From NCBI GenBank assembly GCA_013396655.1, contig WBMV01000301.1, positions 553,232 through 617,231 on the forward strand: DNA of 64,000 bases, written 5' to 3'. A program made the position numbers and the translations under genes. Position 1 is the first letter of the stretch, and every line of letters begins with the position of its first letter. The notes beneath the pieces are model-generated. The model was not told the origin of the DNA and did no database searches. It was given only the letters and a program-made list of their open reading frames with translations. Shown here piece by piece: positions 25,061 to 37,118 of the stretch. This DNA comes from Campylorhamphus procurvoides. Its lineage: Eukaryota; Chordata; Aves; Passeriformes; Dendrocolaptidae.

Positions 25061-26939
25061 GGGACTCAGATCTTTTGAGAAGATTAAACTGCATGTTGCA
25101 GGCAGAATACCAGAGAGACCAAATCAGAGCAAGGGGAGATGTGAATGGCAGAGAATTGATTAGGTGCAGGATGTTCCTGGAAAGCAAATAGTGCCCTCAC
25201 CGCTGAAGAAAGTAAAAAATATCTGTCAGTCTTCCCTGGGATTTAAGCTGCATTTCTGACCCCCAGCCTGAGCATGCTGTGGACAAGGTAAGCAATCTGT
25301 ATCAGCAAAACAAGTGATCACAGGCAATCTGGTCTCAGTGACTTGAGAAACAAGGGAGACTCCCTTGTTCAGTCTAACCACACTGTGGGGTCTGTTGCAT
25401 TTTGTTAAGACACAACATTAAAGCCTCTCTTCTTAGAAAAGTTTTTTAGATAATCCTTTTTCTGATGAGAACTCAAGTCTGCATGAAGAAAGCTGACTGA
25501 AAAGACTTGACTGCACTTCTTCAGTGGCACTGGCTGGCGGGGTGAGCCAGTTCCAGAACTGACTGAGACAAGTGGAAGAGGGCACAGTCCTCATTCAGGA
25601 TGCAACAGTCGTGGTGGGTCCCCCTCCAGCTATAGCTCTCCAAGAATGGTAAACTTGGAGCAGAAATCATGCTTGTAAGAAAATCCTGTTCCACATTCAC
25701 AGCTTTTATAGCGTCTGTACTTTTTAAAGTTTAAGAAATCTGACTACATAATATTGTATATGAGTTTTGGAATAGAATGGGAAAGGCTACAGGAGAATTA
25801 TTCCCTAGGGAAGGTGGCAGAAGAATGTGCATCTTGTTGAAGTGCCCAAAACTGCTACTAATTAGGGTACACGTTTATCAAATATTCATGGATTCCATCC
25901 TGCTATAGCCTTGAAATATTTAGCAGGAAATTGTCCACTAGTTTTCAGTGATTCTGAAGGAGTTGAAAAATCCCCAAAATCCCGAAGTCCTGATGGATAT
26001 GGTCAAACTTTCATTACAGTCATCTCACAGTGAGGTAGCTGCATTCAAGAGAATTGCTCAAGGGAAGAACTGTGAAGAGCTACTTTGTCATCTCACTGCA
26101 TCAAGACACATTTTCTTTGATTACAACAAAAGCCTCTGTGCTCAGCTGATTCAAGAACTCTTGATGTATTTCTTAAGTGATTCTTTATTATTGAGCAAGG
26201 ATAAAGTAAACTGAATTTTCTTAGAGTACCAAAGACATTCTTCTGGATTATAGGTGAGCAGGAGTCACTAAAGTCTGGCAGGCACCTGTGAGGTGCTTAA
26301 AATGGAATATTCAATATTCTGTGAATATATTCTTGCCTTCAAGGGATCCTCCGGCAGATTTGCAATGTGTTGTCAGTCACTTCGCTTGCTGTCTTGAAGT
26401 AGAGTGGTAACCCATACAAAAGCAAACTGCAGTAGGATTTCAGTTTCTGAAAGAACAGAGAAGCAAAGTTTCTACCTGATATACTGAACGTCCTGAGTCT
26501 ACTCAATTAATTCCTCAGAGCTGCCAGAGCATCCTTTATGCTAGGGGAAAGTGACCTTACCACCTTTATCAATATCTCTACAGAGATCAGCCCTTGATTG
26601 GTACCTTTGGCTCATGTGTCAGCTTTATGCATGTTAGATGAAATAACTCTGGGCAGCTACACGGATGGGCTGTGGTATCCTGTGAATTCAATCTCCAAGC
26701 TCCTTGAGCAACACAGTGTACTGAAACAAGGATATGTGTGAGTGGCATTTAGTTCAGCTTCCAAATGAATAAAAGCAAACTGTCATCCAATGCTTCAGAA
26801 TGAAAGAAAATAATTCCTTTAGACAGACTGATCTAGTTTTATCAGCATTGACTTAAGTGGCAGGCCAGGGTGAAAGTCCTTTGAAATTTCTGTGTTGGAG
26901 CAGGAGAAAATTGCCAGTCAACATAGAATAAACTCCACC
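25061..26939. other. Non-coding sequence between two old CR1 relics
   Basis: The plus frame at 25948-26214 (88 codons, starting from GTG) is fairly balanced in composition, but I recognise no domain and see no convincing splice sites. I do not call it a gene. Nothing else was recognised. Confidence 0.5.
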
Positions 26940-27072
26940 CAGGATTTATCTTCTCTGACAGATTATTAGGCAGTGGAATCCATAAGAGAAATTTCATGGC
27001 TTCTTGTATCCAGGAGGTCAGACTAGATGATAAAAATGGTCTGTTCTGAACCCCCAGAAAATAAATTCATGG
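26940..27072 (+). mobile_element. Old CR1-type LINE 3' end
   Basis: The diagnostic word aggaggtcagactagatgat lies at 27012-27031, followed by aaaaatggtctgttctgaac and a tail ending aaataaattcatgg. The old CR1 consensus has the same order: aggaggtcagactagatgatcataatggtcccttctggcc and then atctatgaa. Upstream, gagaaatttcatggcttcttgtat matches the 'gtgaaattctatggcctgtgttat' block. The element is on the plus strand and is a 3' fragment only. The left edge is uncertain. No coding capacity remains. Confidence 0.82.
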
Positions 27073-30000
27073 CTGTTATTACAGAGTGAATCCTATTTTA
27101 AAACTGATTTAAAAATTCGCAAATTGAGTGAAGGAAAGAATGATGCAGTAAAAGTAGGACAGATAATTCGATCTTTGGTAGTATTTACCTATTCTTGCCA
27201 GATTTTTGCCTCTTTTTTGCAAGAGAAGAAAAGATCATGGCCTTTTCCTTTCTTTCACACTTGTTCTGTTTCAACATGAAGCAAAGAAGAGTGACATCAG
27301 CTCTGCAAAGCTGAAGCCAAGGAGTGGTTTTTGAGGTTTACAACCTCATAAAATGAAGCTATTATAGCTGTAACATATACAAAAATAACACCCAAACCCA
27401 ACCAAACAAAAAACACCACTCAGATTTGAATATCTGTTAGCAGTGTAAAACCTCTTAAAATGTTGTTCTGTTTTTTCACAGAGTTGTTTTTCCATATCCT
27501 ACCCATCAAACCCAAGTCTCACGCTGCAGATCCAGTTTGCCATGCATGAAACCCTCCATTCTCTCTTACTGGCTCCAGCCACCCTGAAATAGCCAGAGCT
27601 ATAACATCACAGCTTGAATCACAGACTATGTCCTGTTCTACAGATGATGAGTGAAAAAATGGTTATTAAAATAGCAAGTGTAAAACAATGACATATTTTC
27701 AGCTTGTTCAGTGTGAGGTATTAAGAATGTAAGACCAGCTCTTTGTCATTCATTCCTGGCAACTGCACAAGACAGTTCCAGCTTACAATGGTCCACAGAA
27801 TCCCTGTCCCACATTAATCACCCTGGGCACCTCAGCAAACCTCAACAAACTTTGGATCTGCAAGAAGAGATCAAAAGCTATCAGGAGAGTGGGTCATAGG
27901 AAATGAAATCACCTTCCCCACTTTCATCTGCAAAAGCAAGCTATGCATCAAAGCACTCCCTCTCCTTCCCTCCCTCCAAGTGACCAGAAGAAGCCTTGAA
28001 GTGATGTGGATGCACAACAGACACTCCAGAGCAAGGGTTGATGCAGCTAGAGACTGAGGACCTCAAAGCCAATTGTGTGCTGTGAGCACAGCTCAGGAAT
28101 GCTCACAGTGAACTTAATGAGAGTCTTTTCTTGATGAAAATTGGCAGCTGGTGACAAGTTCAGTGATTTTGAAGGGATGTGTTGTGAGAGAATACGCAGA
28201 CAGCATTTACAAGAGCCTACTTTACTTGTGTCTCTGCCTACACAACAACTCAGATTAGGTAAAGATACTAATAGCTGTTTGTCTTTGAATGTGCACATCT
28301 CAGCTGTGAGCTTGACGCCTTTGCAACGGCACAAAATAATTTTTTATGAGAGGGTTGAGTGTCAGTGCTTTTTTTTTTTTAAGACTATGATATAACATTA
28401 ATATTACAACCTTAGGCTCCCACTCATTTCAACTGATCCATCGACTTCATAAACTCAAAAATATCTTAACACACTTCATTTTAGCTAAAGTGAAAAAAGC
28501 AGTTTAAAAATGTGATGAATATTATGTGCCTAAAATTGGAAATTGAGTCATTTGGACAAACTGTGACACTCGTGTCTCTCCCTGGTCAGAAGACAGAACA
28601 TCAGCTATTTTCTCTAAAAAAAGGAACAACAGGCTAGATGTTAATTCTTGACCTCCATGACTCACTAGGGATTGTCTTACCACACATCACTCGCATGACA
28701 GACAACTTTTATCAGTGCTGACTCTAAGTTGTCTTTCAGCAGCATATTTGTCAAGGACCATGATCCAAATCACACCCTCATTTCTTTTTTTCTCCCTGAA
28801 GTTATTATGTGTTTGCAGTATCCTTGGAATAGCCTGCCAATGCTCCAAAGCAAGGCTTCAAAACCACCCAGTCAGGCTTTCTGACAGTCCAGAGCTTGTC
28901 GCTCTCCTCTTCTAGTCCAAAATGAATGATGATGATTAGATAGATTTGATTATGCTGTGCCATTTTTCCTGAAGAACAGAACTATCTCCGGTTTCCCAGT
29001 TCTGACTCTGGACAAATAACTTTTTTTTAAAAAAAGAAATATAAGTAACTTCATTTGAAAGCAAAGTCATGTGCTGCTTTACTCTTTTTTTCCTCCTTTC
29101 TATGCCTAGATTAGACTGATTTTGACAATTTTAAAATATTTTCCAAACATTTTAAAAACTTTCCAATTATTATGCTGATGAGAAAGACTGAAAATTCCAG
29201 GTCCAGTGTTGGTGACAATTCTAGCTATGTAAGCTAGTGGATTGACACTTGCCTAGCTGAGATCAACATCTTCATTTTATCAGAGATGTAACCCTATTTG
29301 CCACTGATTCTCATAATGACCTCAGTATTTTTTCTTTCCTGTGGTTACTTAGTATGTCTCACATACCAGAAAGAGAGGGCATTCCACAATGCCCATAAAA
29401 ATGTGCTACATTGTTCTGGTATAGTTTACATGTGAATAGTCCTGGAGGCAGAAAAACTTTGGTCAGCCTCTTTGTTCTCAGTTTAAACATCATTACTCCA
29501 GTTATCACATTGAGAAATCAGGCATTTATAGATATTTTTCAATTCAATTACATTCAATTACTGCTCTAATTTCTTTACTATTAATCTTCTCCCAGGCATT
29601 TTTGGAAAGCCAGATTTAGTGTTGTGACAAAAGTAGGATGTGAACAAGCTCCACAGAAAGTTAAGACTGCAGAAGGCTAAAGGAAGACTTTTTGGTCTTT
29701 TTTTTTTCCTTTTTTTTTTAAGCCTCAGGCCATTTTATGTTTGGCTCTTTTGCTAATTTCACCTAACACTTTTGAATGCGTTCACTCATTTTCTGCTCCT
29801 GAACTACAAACATTCCAGCTTTCAAAACATAAGTGTTCTGGTCAAGACTGAAAGCTTAATGATCATTTCTACCTAGTAAAATGCACCTGCAGGGGAATTG
29901 TAGACAGAATCCCAACATCAAAGAAAATCTTACAAAGACAGAAATGTGAAAGAAGAGCAACAGGGACTTTTCAAAGAGGCAAAGACAGATTATTGTGAGC

Positions 30001-33000
30001 AAAAGAAAGTTTCAGAAGTGCAATGAAATTAATGTATTTTGTAAAATTATTTTTACATCATTCTTCTTCCCTGACTGGCTTGCCATCAGTGTCTGCGGCC
30101 CCCTTATGCGTTTTCCTCATGTTGGAACACAAACACTTCTCCTACTGCCTCTACTTACTACAGTAGCTGAAAGAACCACAAAGTGTTTAGGGTAAGATCC
30201 TGCTACAGAGGAAAATATTTTTTTTGAGTGTATGGAGACCAGAATCCATCTTCTGGGAAAATGGCCTTGTGTTAAAAAGCACAGATTGCCCTGAGTACTA
30301 GATTCCATCTTTGTCCTTACTGAGAAAGCACCATTCTCTTAAATATTGTTTTTTTGCAGAATTGAAGTAGTCTCTTTGAAGTAATCAAGAAGACCATGAA
30401 GAAGTTGCTGAACTTGGGGAAGGTGAAATGTTAGAGACAGAAGAAACTCAGTATCATGTCTACTAGAGTCAGATGACAGCAGCTGGATCATCAGTTGCAA
30501 GAACAGGTTTATCAATACTAAGATGTTTTCCCAATTAATCTTCTCTGAGCTTTACCTAGGATTGGAGAGTCTACAGAAGAAACTAAGAAAGAGATGAAAA
30601 GGAAAGCCTCTCAATCAGTCTAAGTACATCACTGGAAAGCTGATAATCTTACTACACACAGGGAAGCTGAACAGATCCACCTGTCTCTTTCTACCCAAAC
30701 CAGAATTAGCTGAACTGACATAAGCCATAAGCAATGACACACGCATTGTTTTTCAAGTGTTCTTACCCTCTAGACTTAAGCAGTAGTCACTTGATACTGG
30801 GTGGCTCCTATTTGCGAAAGGAGACATCAAGATCCCTAGTGCCTTGGTGTTCCACTTATGAAATAGATAACCTTGATATTAGTGTTGGAGAAGACCTCGG
30901 GGATGATGCAGATCACCCCCATCCTCTCTGCATCACATCACTCTGGATACCTCTCTCTTTGCTGGGGGAGTGCAAACAGCAGCACACCTGGAGCTGGGTG
31001 TGCAGGTGAAAAGGCAGTACATGACACTGGCATGCTTTGGAATATTTAGGTGAGAGACAGCAGAGGAGCACAAGCATTTCATTTTTCTGTGTATTTTGGC
31101 TTTTGATTCTAACTATTAAAGTGTTTAGATGAAATGTGTTCACTGCCACTTGATGGCTTGCTCTTCTAAATTAATCAGCTGCTAAAAGGCCTCCAGGTCC
31201 AATCATGCTTTCCTTCATGTGTGGAGTGGGTCAGTGCTTAGTTTCATACTTGGTAGTGGTTTAGCTTCCATGTCCTCCTCACTCAGCAGAGTACCTGTTA
31301 TAATTAAGTATCACGTAATGAGCTGGTTGCAAAACACTTATTGTCACTTTCATGAGGGTACACTGAATGTGTTCCCATTTAGGGATTTGAACATCTCCAC
31401 ACATGTATGCTGATGACACAATTTAAGTTAGACTTTTTCCTCCTGTTTTCTTTCATTAGTCACTCTGCGATGCTTTGAAAAGACAGGCTTTCAGTGCTCT
31501 TCCATGGGTATGGTGGTGGGGTGACAGGTTTTGACAGTTTTCAAATTAATCATTCAGCAGTAACTAGTAAACCCAAATGTCTATGGTATGTCCCTTATTG
31601 TAAGTTATCACAACAGCTCTCCTGTACTAAGCAGCTTCCTTCCTCTTACGTATTCCCATTTTTCTACTATGGAACCATTTTTTGGAATGCTATTTGTCCC
31701 TTTTGTTGCAACAAAATATGAGGTAAGACTAATTTTCAGATGTAAAATTACTCCCCACAAAAATCAGAAGATTCAAAATGAGAAGACATAGAACAGCATG
31801 ATAGATCCATAGCTAAATCACATGATCTTTATCCCAGAGCTTCTTATATTGATGCAAAATTCCCTTGCAAGTTTATTCTCCCATGAACATAGATACTCAT
31901 ACAGAAAGGCCTGGACATAGCACTAGTTTGTACACAAGCACCCTGTCCACACCACAATTTATTGCTGCTCTTGTTAGTGTTGCTGTACTGGTTCTATGAC
32001 TGTGATGCAAAATGGGAAGAAAGAGGCGTGTGTAGGCTCAGGCAGAGCTTGATATTAATCCATGTGAGTATTAAATTTACAGTGTTTACGCTGAAGCCAA
32101 GACACTGACAAAATTATGTACCCACTATGCAAACAATAAGTGACACATTAAACCGTCCTGTAACCTAATTCAAGCTATAAATTTGTGCCTAATCTGTGGT
32201 CTGATTTTTTTTAATGCTATAAACCAAATGGAAAATGCTAATGAGAGCATAATGAGAGTCCTTTCTCTGCTATTGCAGCTATTTACAGTGTAGTGTTTTA
32301 ATTAATCTCTTCCCTCCATTACCTGTCTTTCATTGCAGAACTGACTTATTTTCTCATTTGACAAAATCCAGCCCTCAAGCCATTCACTGGCCTCTGGAAA
32401 TGGATTAACCCATTTGAAGTCATCACTGGGGGCTTCAAGCAGTTGTCCAGAAGCAGATGTGAACTGCTCTTAGTAATTACTTTCAGCTCTCAATTAGTCT
32501 TTCCCACTCTATTTGAAATTTAACCTTATAAGAGTCAAATGGCATAATTTTCAAAGAACATAAAACTCAAAGCAAGAAAGGTTACAACATATTAACTCCT
32601 CCAGCTTTTCTGGTACTAAAAGCTCTTGTAGATGCTTCTGAGATGTAAGAGATTAGGAGAGGTGAAGGTTTACTTGAGATGTTGGAGTGCTCTTGAGAGA
32701 GGCTATGACAACACAAGTGCACTTCAGGACCACAGCTGAGGAGGCTGTTCTTACTCAGAATTTGGCACCAGGGCAGCCTCACCTGGCCACAGGAAGATCC
32801 AGATGAAAAGGATTTTCAGGCTAGTCATAATGGGTCTGTATTTCCTTTCTGTCTCTAGTGGGAATATATCTCAAGTTACTCTGTTTTAACAATAAGACTG
32901 GTACTTGACAGTCATTTCACAATAGACTGTAGGCTCAGACACATTTTCTTACTTTGGCAAATACATTTCCATAGTAAAAATTACAAGGGAAAAAAAGAAA

Positions 33001-33257
33001 TTACAGCTTGGAGCAAAGTGATTACAGCAAAGATAGACAGGAATTAGACCATCCAGAGAATGCAATTTTAAGCTTTAATGATCACAGGCTGTATGTTGAA
33101 AAATGCCTATGACAGATTATGTTAACCACAACTTGGCTGCGCTCAAAGAGCATGTCTGTCTCATCCTCCTGGCCACAGCAGGGTTTTAATCTTTTCCCCA
33201 CATCAGGATGGCATATTTTTGAGAACACCTTGCTAACTGTCCTGTGTTTGGATTTAC
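27073..33257. other. Long non-coding stretch, no gene seen
   Basis: About 6 kb holds no recognisable exon or interspersed repeat. It includes an A/C-rich tract at about 27378-27416, poly-T at 28369-28380 and a T-rich tract at 29698-29719. A 7-bp inverted repeat (gggcatt/aatgccc) lies near 29378-29395. The block 32040-32530 has the texture of conserved non-coding DNA and is treated as a finding. Open frames here are all below 100 codons. Confidence 0.55.
29698..29719. repeat. Poly-T tract
   Basis: Two T runs are separated by CC. On the minus strand this is a poly-A tract, which could be a retroposon tail, but no body is recognisable beside it. Confidence 0.8.
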
Positions 33258-33288
33258 TTATCTGATACTTTTTTAAAGTATCAGATAA
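33258..33288. repeat. Perfect inverted repeat: 14-bp arms, 3-nt loop
   Basis: The left arm TTATCTGATACTTT (33258-33271) is the exact reverse complement of the right arm AAAGTATCAGATAA (33275-33288), with TTT between them. Each arm contains GATA-factor-like words (TTATCT, CTGATA). The structure could extrude as a cruciform or fold as a hairpin if transcribed. The pairing stops abruptly at both ends, which argues against a longer transposon terminus. Confidence 0.95.
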
Positions 33289-36200
33289 CTTTACTTCAGA
33301 AAATTATAAAATTCTCCCTGGGGGCACAAAGTTAGAATTTCATTGAGTTTCCAACATCTTGCTGTGAAGTTTTGCAGCTTATGTGACTTCTTCTACCTTC
33401 AAATGAATGGTTTGTATAACATTCTATCTTTTGCATAGGAAAATCAGGCAGTCTTCATAAGCCTAAAAACACTTGATCAGGCTTTCTAACTTAAGGGATC
33501 CTAAGTTGTCACGTAAAAATACCCCAGGAACTTAGAATTTTATGCTGAAAGGGTTTCTTAAAATTCTTCAAGTTACAACTGTGTACAATCCTAAAAAATA
33601 TCCAGCTAGATTTGTCCTAAATCCAGACACATTAAACTTCCAAGTAATCTCTTTCTAAGCCCATTTTTTCATAGTTGTGTTTTCTAAACACCAATCCAAT
33701 CAACTGAAAAACATTCACTGAACAAACCATCATTTGCTCTTCCACTTTACCTTAAGCTGATGATACAATCTTCAATTCCACCATTAAATTCCCATGGGGA
33801 AGTTAAACCAAGTAGGACATGAGGAACGTATCTGACATTGTGCAGTCACACATGTCCATGGCAATCCCCCAACACTGATGACCAAGGCCATGGTTCAGCC
33901 ATGAGCTCTGCCTGGACCAAATCTCCTCAAAGACCCTCTGTAAAGATTTAATGTCTCCCTCCTTCCACAGGTTTTTGTTTCATAGTTTTAATAACAGAAG
34001 GAGTCAGGTTGTACAGCATTTGGTACTACTGGGTGACATATAGGTAAGGTCACTGGAAGTGGAACAGGTGTTTCTGGGGATATGGTACATCAGCAGTCAA
34101 GGCCAGGCGCTTGGTGGGTTTTGGTTGAATTTTCGGATAAGTGGAGAAGCTGCACTTTTAAATTGGTTTGACTGTTTGTGACAGAGACCTCTTATTCAAT
34201 TTCAGAGAGAAATACTACAGGTTCTTGCATTATGGGAAGGCTGAATTTCCAAATTACTGGATGAAAAATGAATACTATCAGTATCAGTAATGACAAGGTA
34301 TTTGTGGATACATTAGCCAGCACTTTTCTTCATGATGGTTACAAGCAGCCAATGGGATGTAACGCTGTGGGATTTCAGCAAGTGAAAAGGGCATAAAAAA
34401 AAGAGATGGCTACTGGATAGAATAATAGAAAGTAACTGCAGAACGATCCCAAATTGATTCAGCTTACATTTAAAATCAAAGAAGAGGAGTAGGTCTTTAG
34501 CTAAGGATTTGGACTTCAGAAAAGCAAATTTAAACAAAATAAGGAAACTGATTAGTAAAATGAGTTGCACTGAAATGATACAGCAGCTTAACTGTGGAAG
34601 AAGCAAGGAATTTACTGCTCTCTGAAATGCCAAAAGTAACAGAAATCTTTGCACGTAGCTGGTAAAAAATCATAGAGAAATGGATTCCACGCCTATGTAA
34701 ATAAATATCCACCTTTAAAAGAATATTTAAAAATATATTGTGCCCTTTAAAAGCATATAAGTGAAAAGCTTACAAGAGCTAGAAAGGCAAAAAGACAGCT
34801 TTGTAAGTAAAGCTAGATTTCACGGGTTAAGACATACAAGGGTCAAAACCAGTAATTGACAAAAGGTGGTCTGAACTGGATCCTGCAATGAATACAAAAT
34901 CCAACAACAAAATGTCTTTTGGAAATATAGAACAGAAGCAAAAAAGGAAAAAAAATTGCCTGGTTAACCCACAGACTAAAAACCATGTCAAGAACCATGA
35001 TACCAAACACAGCCAATCTCTATCAGACACCTGCTCTTTGAGTACAGCACAGGGCCCAAGGAAAGCAACCTTCAGGCTATTCTGACTACCATGCAGTCCT
35101 CTGCCAGGCCAAAAAATACACATGTAAAAGTAAGTTGCAGACATTCATCTTACTGCAGATGTGTGCTCCCACCCTGAGCACATAAAGGAGGATGAGGAAC
35201 TGTCTTCTGCCTGAAACTGCACTGCTGTTCCTGCTTTAGGAAGCAAGAAAAGAAAGGAGGAAATCAAATAAACATCAGATCAAAAACGTACTGATCCCTG
35301 GGGATAATGTGTTGCAACCAAACAAACCTGAAAGAACTGTTGCCAAAGTGTGTATCCCTGCCTGCTGTTTCTTCAGGTTGGCTGCAAGAGACCTCACATG
35401 GTAGTGAAAAGAGAAACATCATTTGGGTCTATGCAATTCCCCTCCAGTGACTAACCCTGTGCCTGAACCATACCCTCACAATCCACCGGTGTACATTGCT
35501 TGGACAGATGCTGAAAGAAAGCTGAAGAAATATTGGTGTGCAATACACCCAGATGGTTAAAAAAACACCAATACTCTGAAAGAGACAGTAAATTCTAGAG
35601 TATTCCTTAGAGAAAACTTCAGTGAAGGCATTCAATGAGAGCTCTCTTGTTTGCATTTCTTAGAGCTGGGTGGTCTCCAAGATTTATAAGGTCCCAAGGC
35701 TGTGTCCAAGGAGTCAGGAAAGAAACAAAGACTATATTCCTTTCTGATAAAGGAATTCCTGTGTGTTTGTTTCTCTCTTGAGGGTGGGCTGGAACTGGGC
35801 AAGCCTTTGTTCTCCTGCAGCATCACAAAGGAAAGGATACATGTTTCTTAACTAAACAGGAGAAAAGATTCAAGTCAACTGCTTTTCCAATGGCACATAG
35901 CTTCCTCAGAGTTGAAAACTTCCTTAAGAAAAGTCTGGGTTTGACTTACTGTTTAACTTAGAAATAAAACCAGTGAATTTTATTCTTCTACCAGAAGACC
36001 CAAATTAAATAACTCGTCTGCATGATTTCAACATTCATTTCTGTGGTTTTTTCAGCAGTTCCGTGCTTCATGTCTTCTGCTGTTCGTTCCTTGATGACCC
36101 CATGATCTCTGGACGTATTGCCTAACCTCCATATTTGATGGTACACATGCTGTGACAGCACAACCAGAAGCTCTCTTTGCTCCAAAATTATTCAGTTAAT

Positions 36201-37086
36201 TTCAGGAACATCTTTGTGATAAACATTTCTATTTCACCTTTTAATATTCTCAAAGGTAAAAGCCAACCCCCAAAATACTAGAAATTCCTTTCAGGTAAAA
36301 CATCAATTTTCCCTTCATTGCTACCTTTAGTTGGATAAATAGAAAATGAAAACATCTCTTGCACTGGCAAAAAGACAGGTTTGAAGGCATGTTCATTTTG
36401 AGCTTATTCTATTCTCTATATGAAACACTATAGAACCCCATAAGACCTTCCAACTTTTACCCAGTGGATAACACTGACCCAGTCAAGCAACACCTACAGC
36501 ATTGAGACAGCAGGGTCAGCCATGACTAGTGGCAACTGTTAGGAAGTCGGAAAGTGTACAAGCTGCTTAACAAAGTATCAGGTAAAAAAAAGAAGAACTT
36601 GCCTGGGACCATGCCATCAGCCCAAAGCTCATCCCCACTGCCTCTGATTAAAGTGTCAAAACATATTCTTTGTAGTGTCCCAATACCACAGTGTTTGTCT
36701 AGGGATCAGTGACACCAGGAGGAAAGGATTTAGCTGTCTGCAAAGCAAACACAGAAACAAAGTCACAAAGTAATGGCAGGTGAGACCAAAGGCTTTCCAA
36801 TCGGTAGCTTCACAGTGCTCTATGGTGCTCACAAATGTGCTGGGCACCAGGCTATGAAACAGATGCCTATGTTAGCAATGCCACCTTGGGTGTGAGAATC
36901 ATTCCCCACCTGTCAACAAAAGGGTAAATCCACCCCACTGATTTCCACAGAGGGTTGTTCCTATTTATGCCACTATTCATCAGAACACAGGTAGGATCTT
37001 GGTGTGCCCTTGATATCCTCTGTTCCCCATCCATCTCACTAAGGGTACCATGACTATTTTCACAGACAAAAGGGGTTTTTTTTTTT
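33289..37086. other. Non-coding sequence, no gene seen
   Basis: No exon or recognised repeat. The 105-113-codon minus frames at 34313-34654 and 34827-35144 are hydrophobic low-information translations of A-rich plus-strand sequence and are probably chance. Within 35640-35690 a few words resemble a CR1 tail, but too weakly to call. Confidence 0.5.
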
Positions 37087-37118
37087 GATGAAAAGAAATT
37101 TTGATGACAAGAAATTTA
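37087..37118. repeat. Tandem duplication of a 16-bp unit next to poly-T
   Basis: gatgaaaagaaatttt at 37087-37102 is followed by gatgacaagaaattta at 37103-37118, two differences in 16. It directly follows a poly-T run, so replication slippage is the simplest origin. Confidence 0.8.

Noticed and set aside
34313..35144. Hydrophobic minus-strand frames that look like membrane proteins
   Set aside because: Leucine/phenylalanine richness follows from A-rich plus-strand sequence. No recognised family or exon structure.
35640..35700. CR1 tail-like 'ggtggtctccaagatttataaggtccc'
   Set aside because: A single weak match without the preceding or following consensus.
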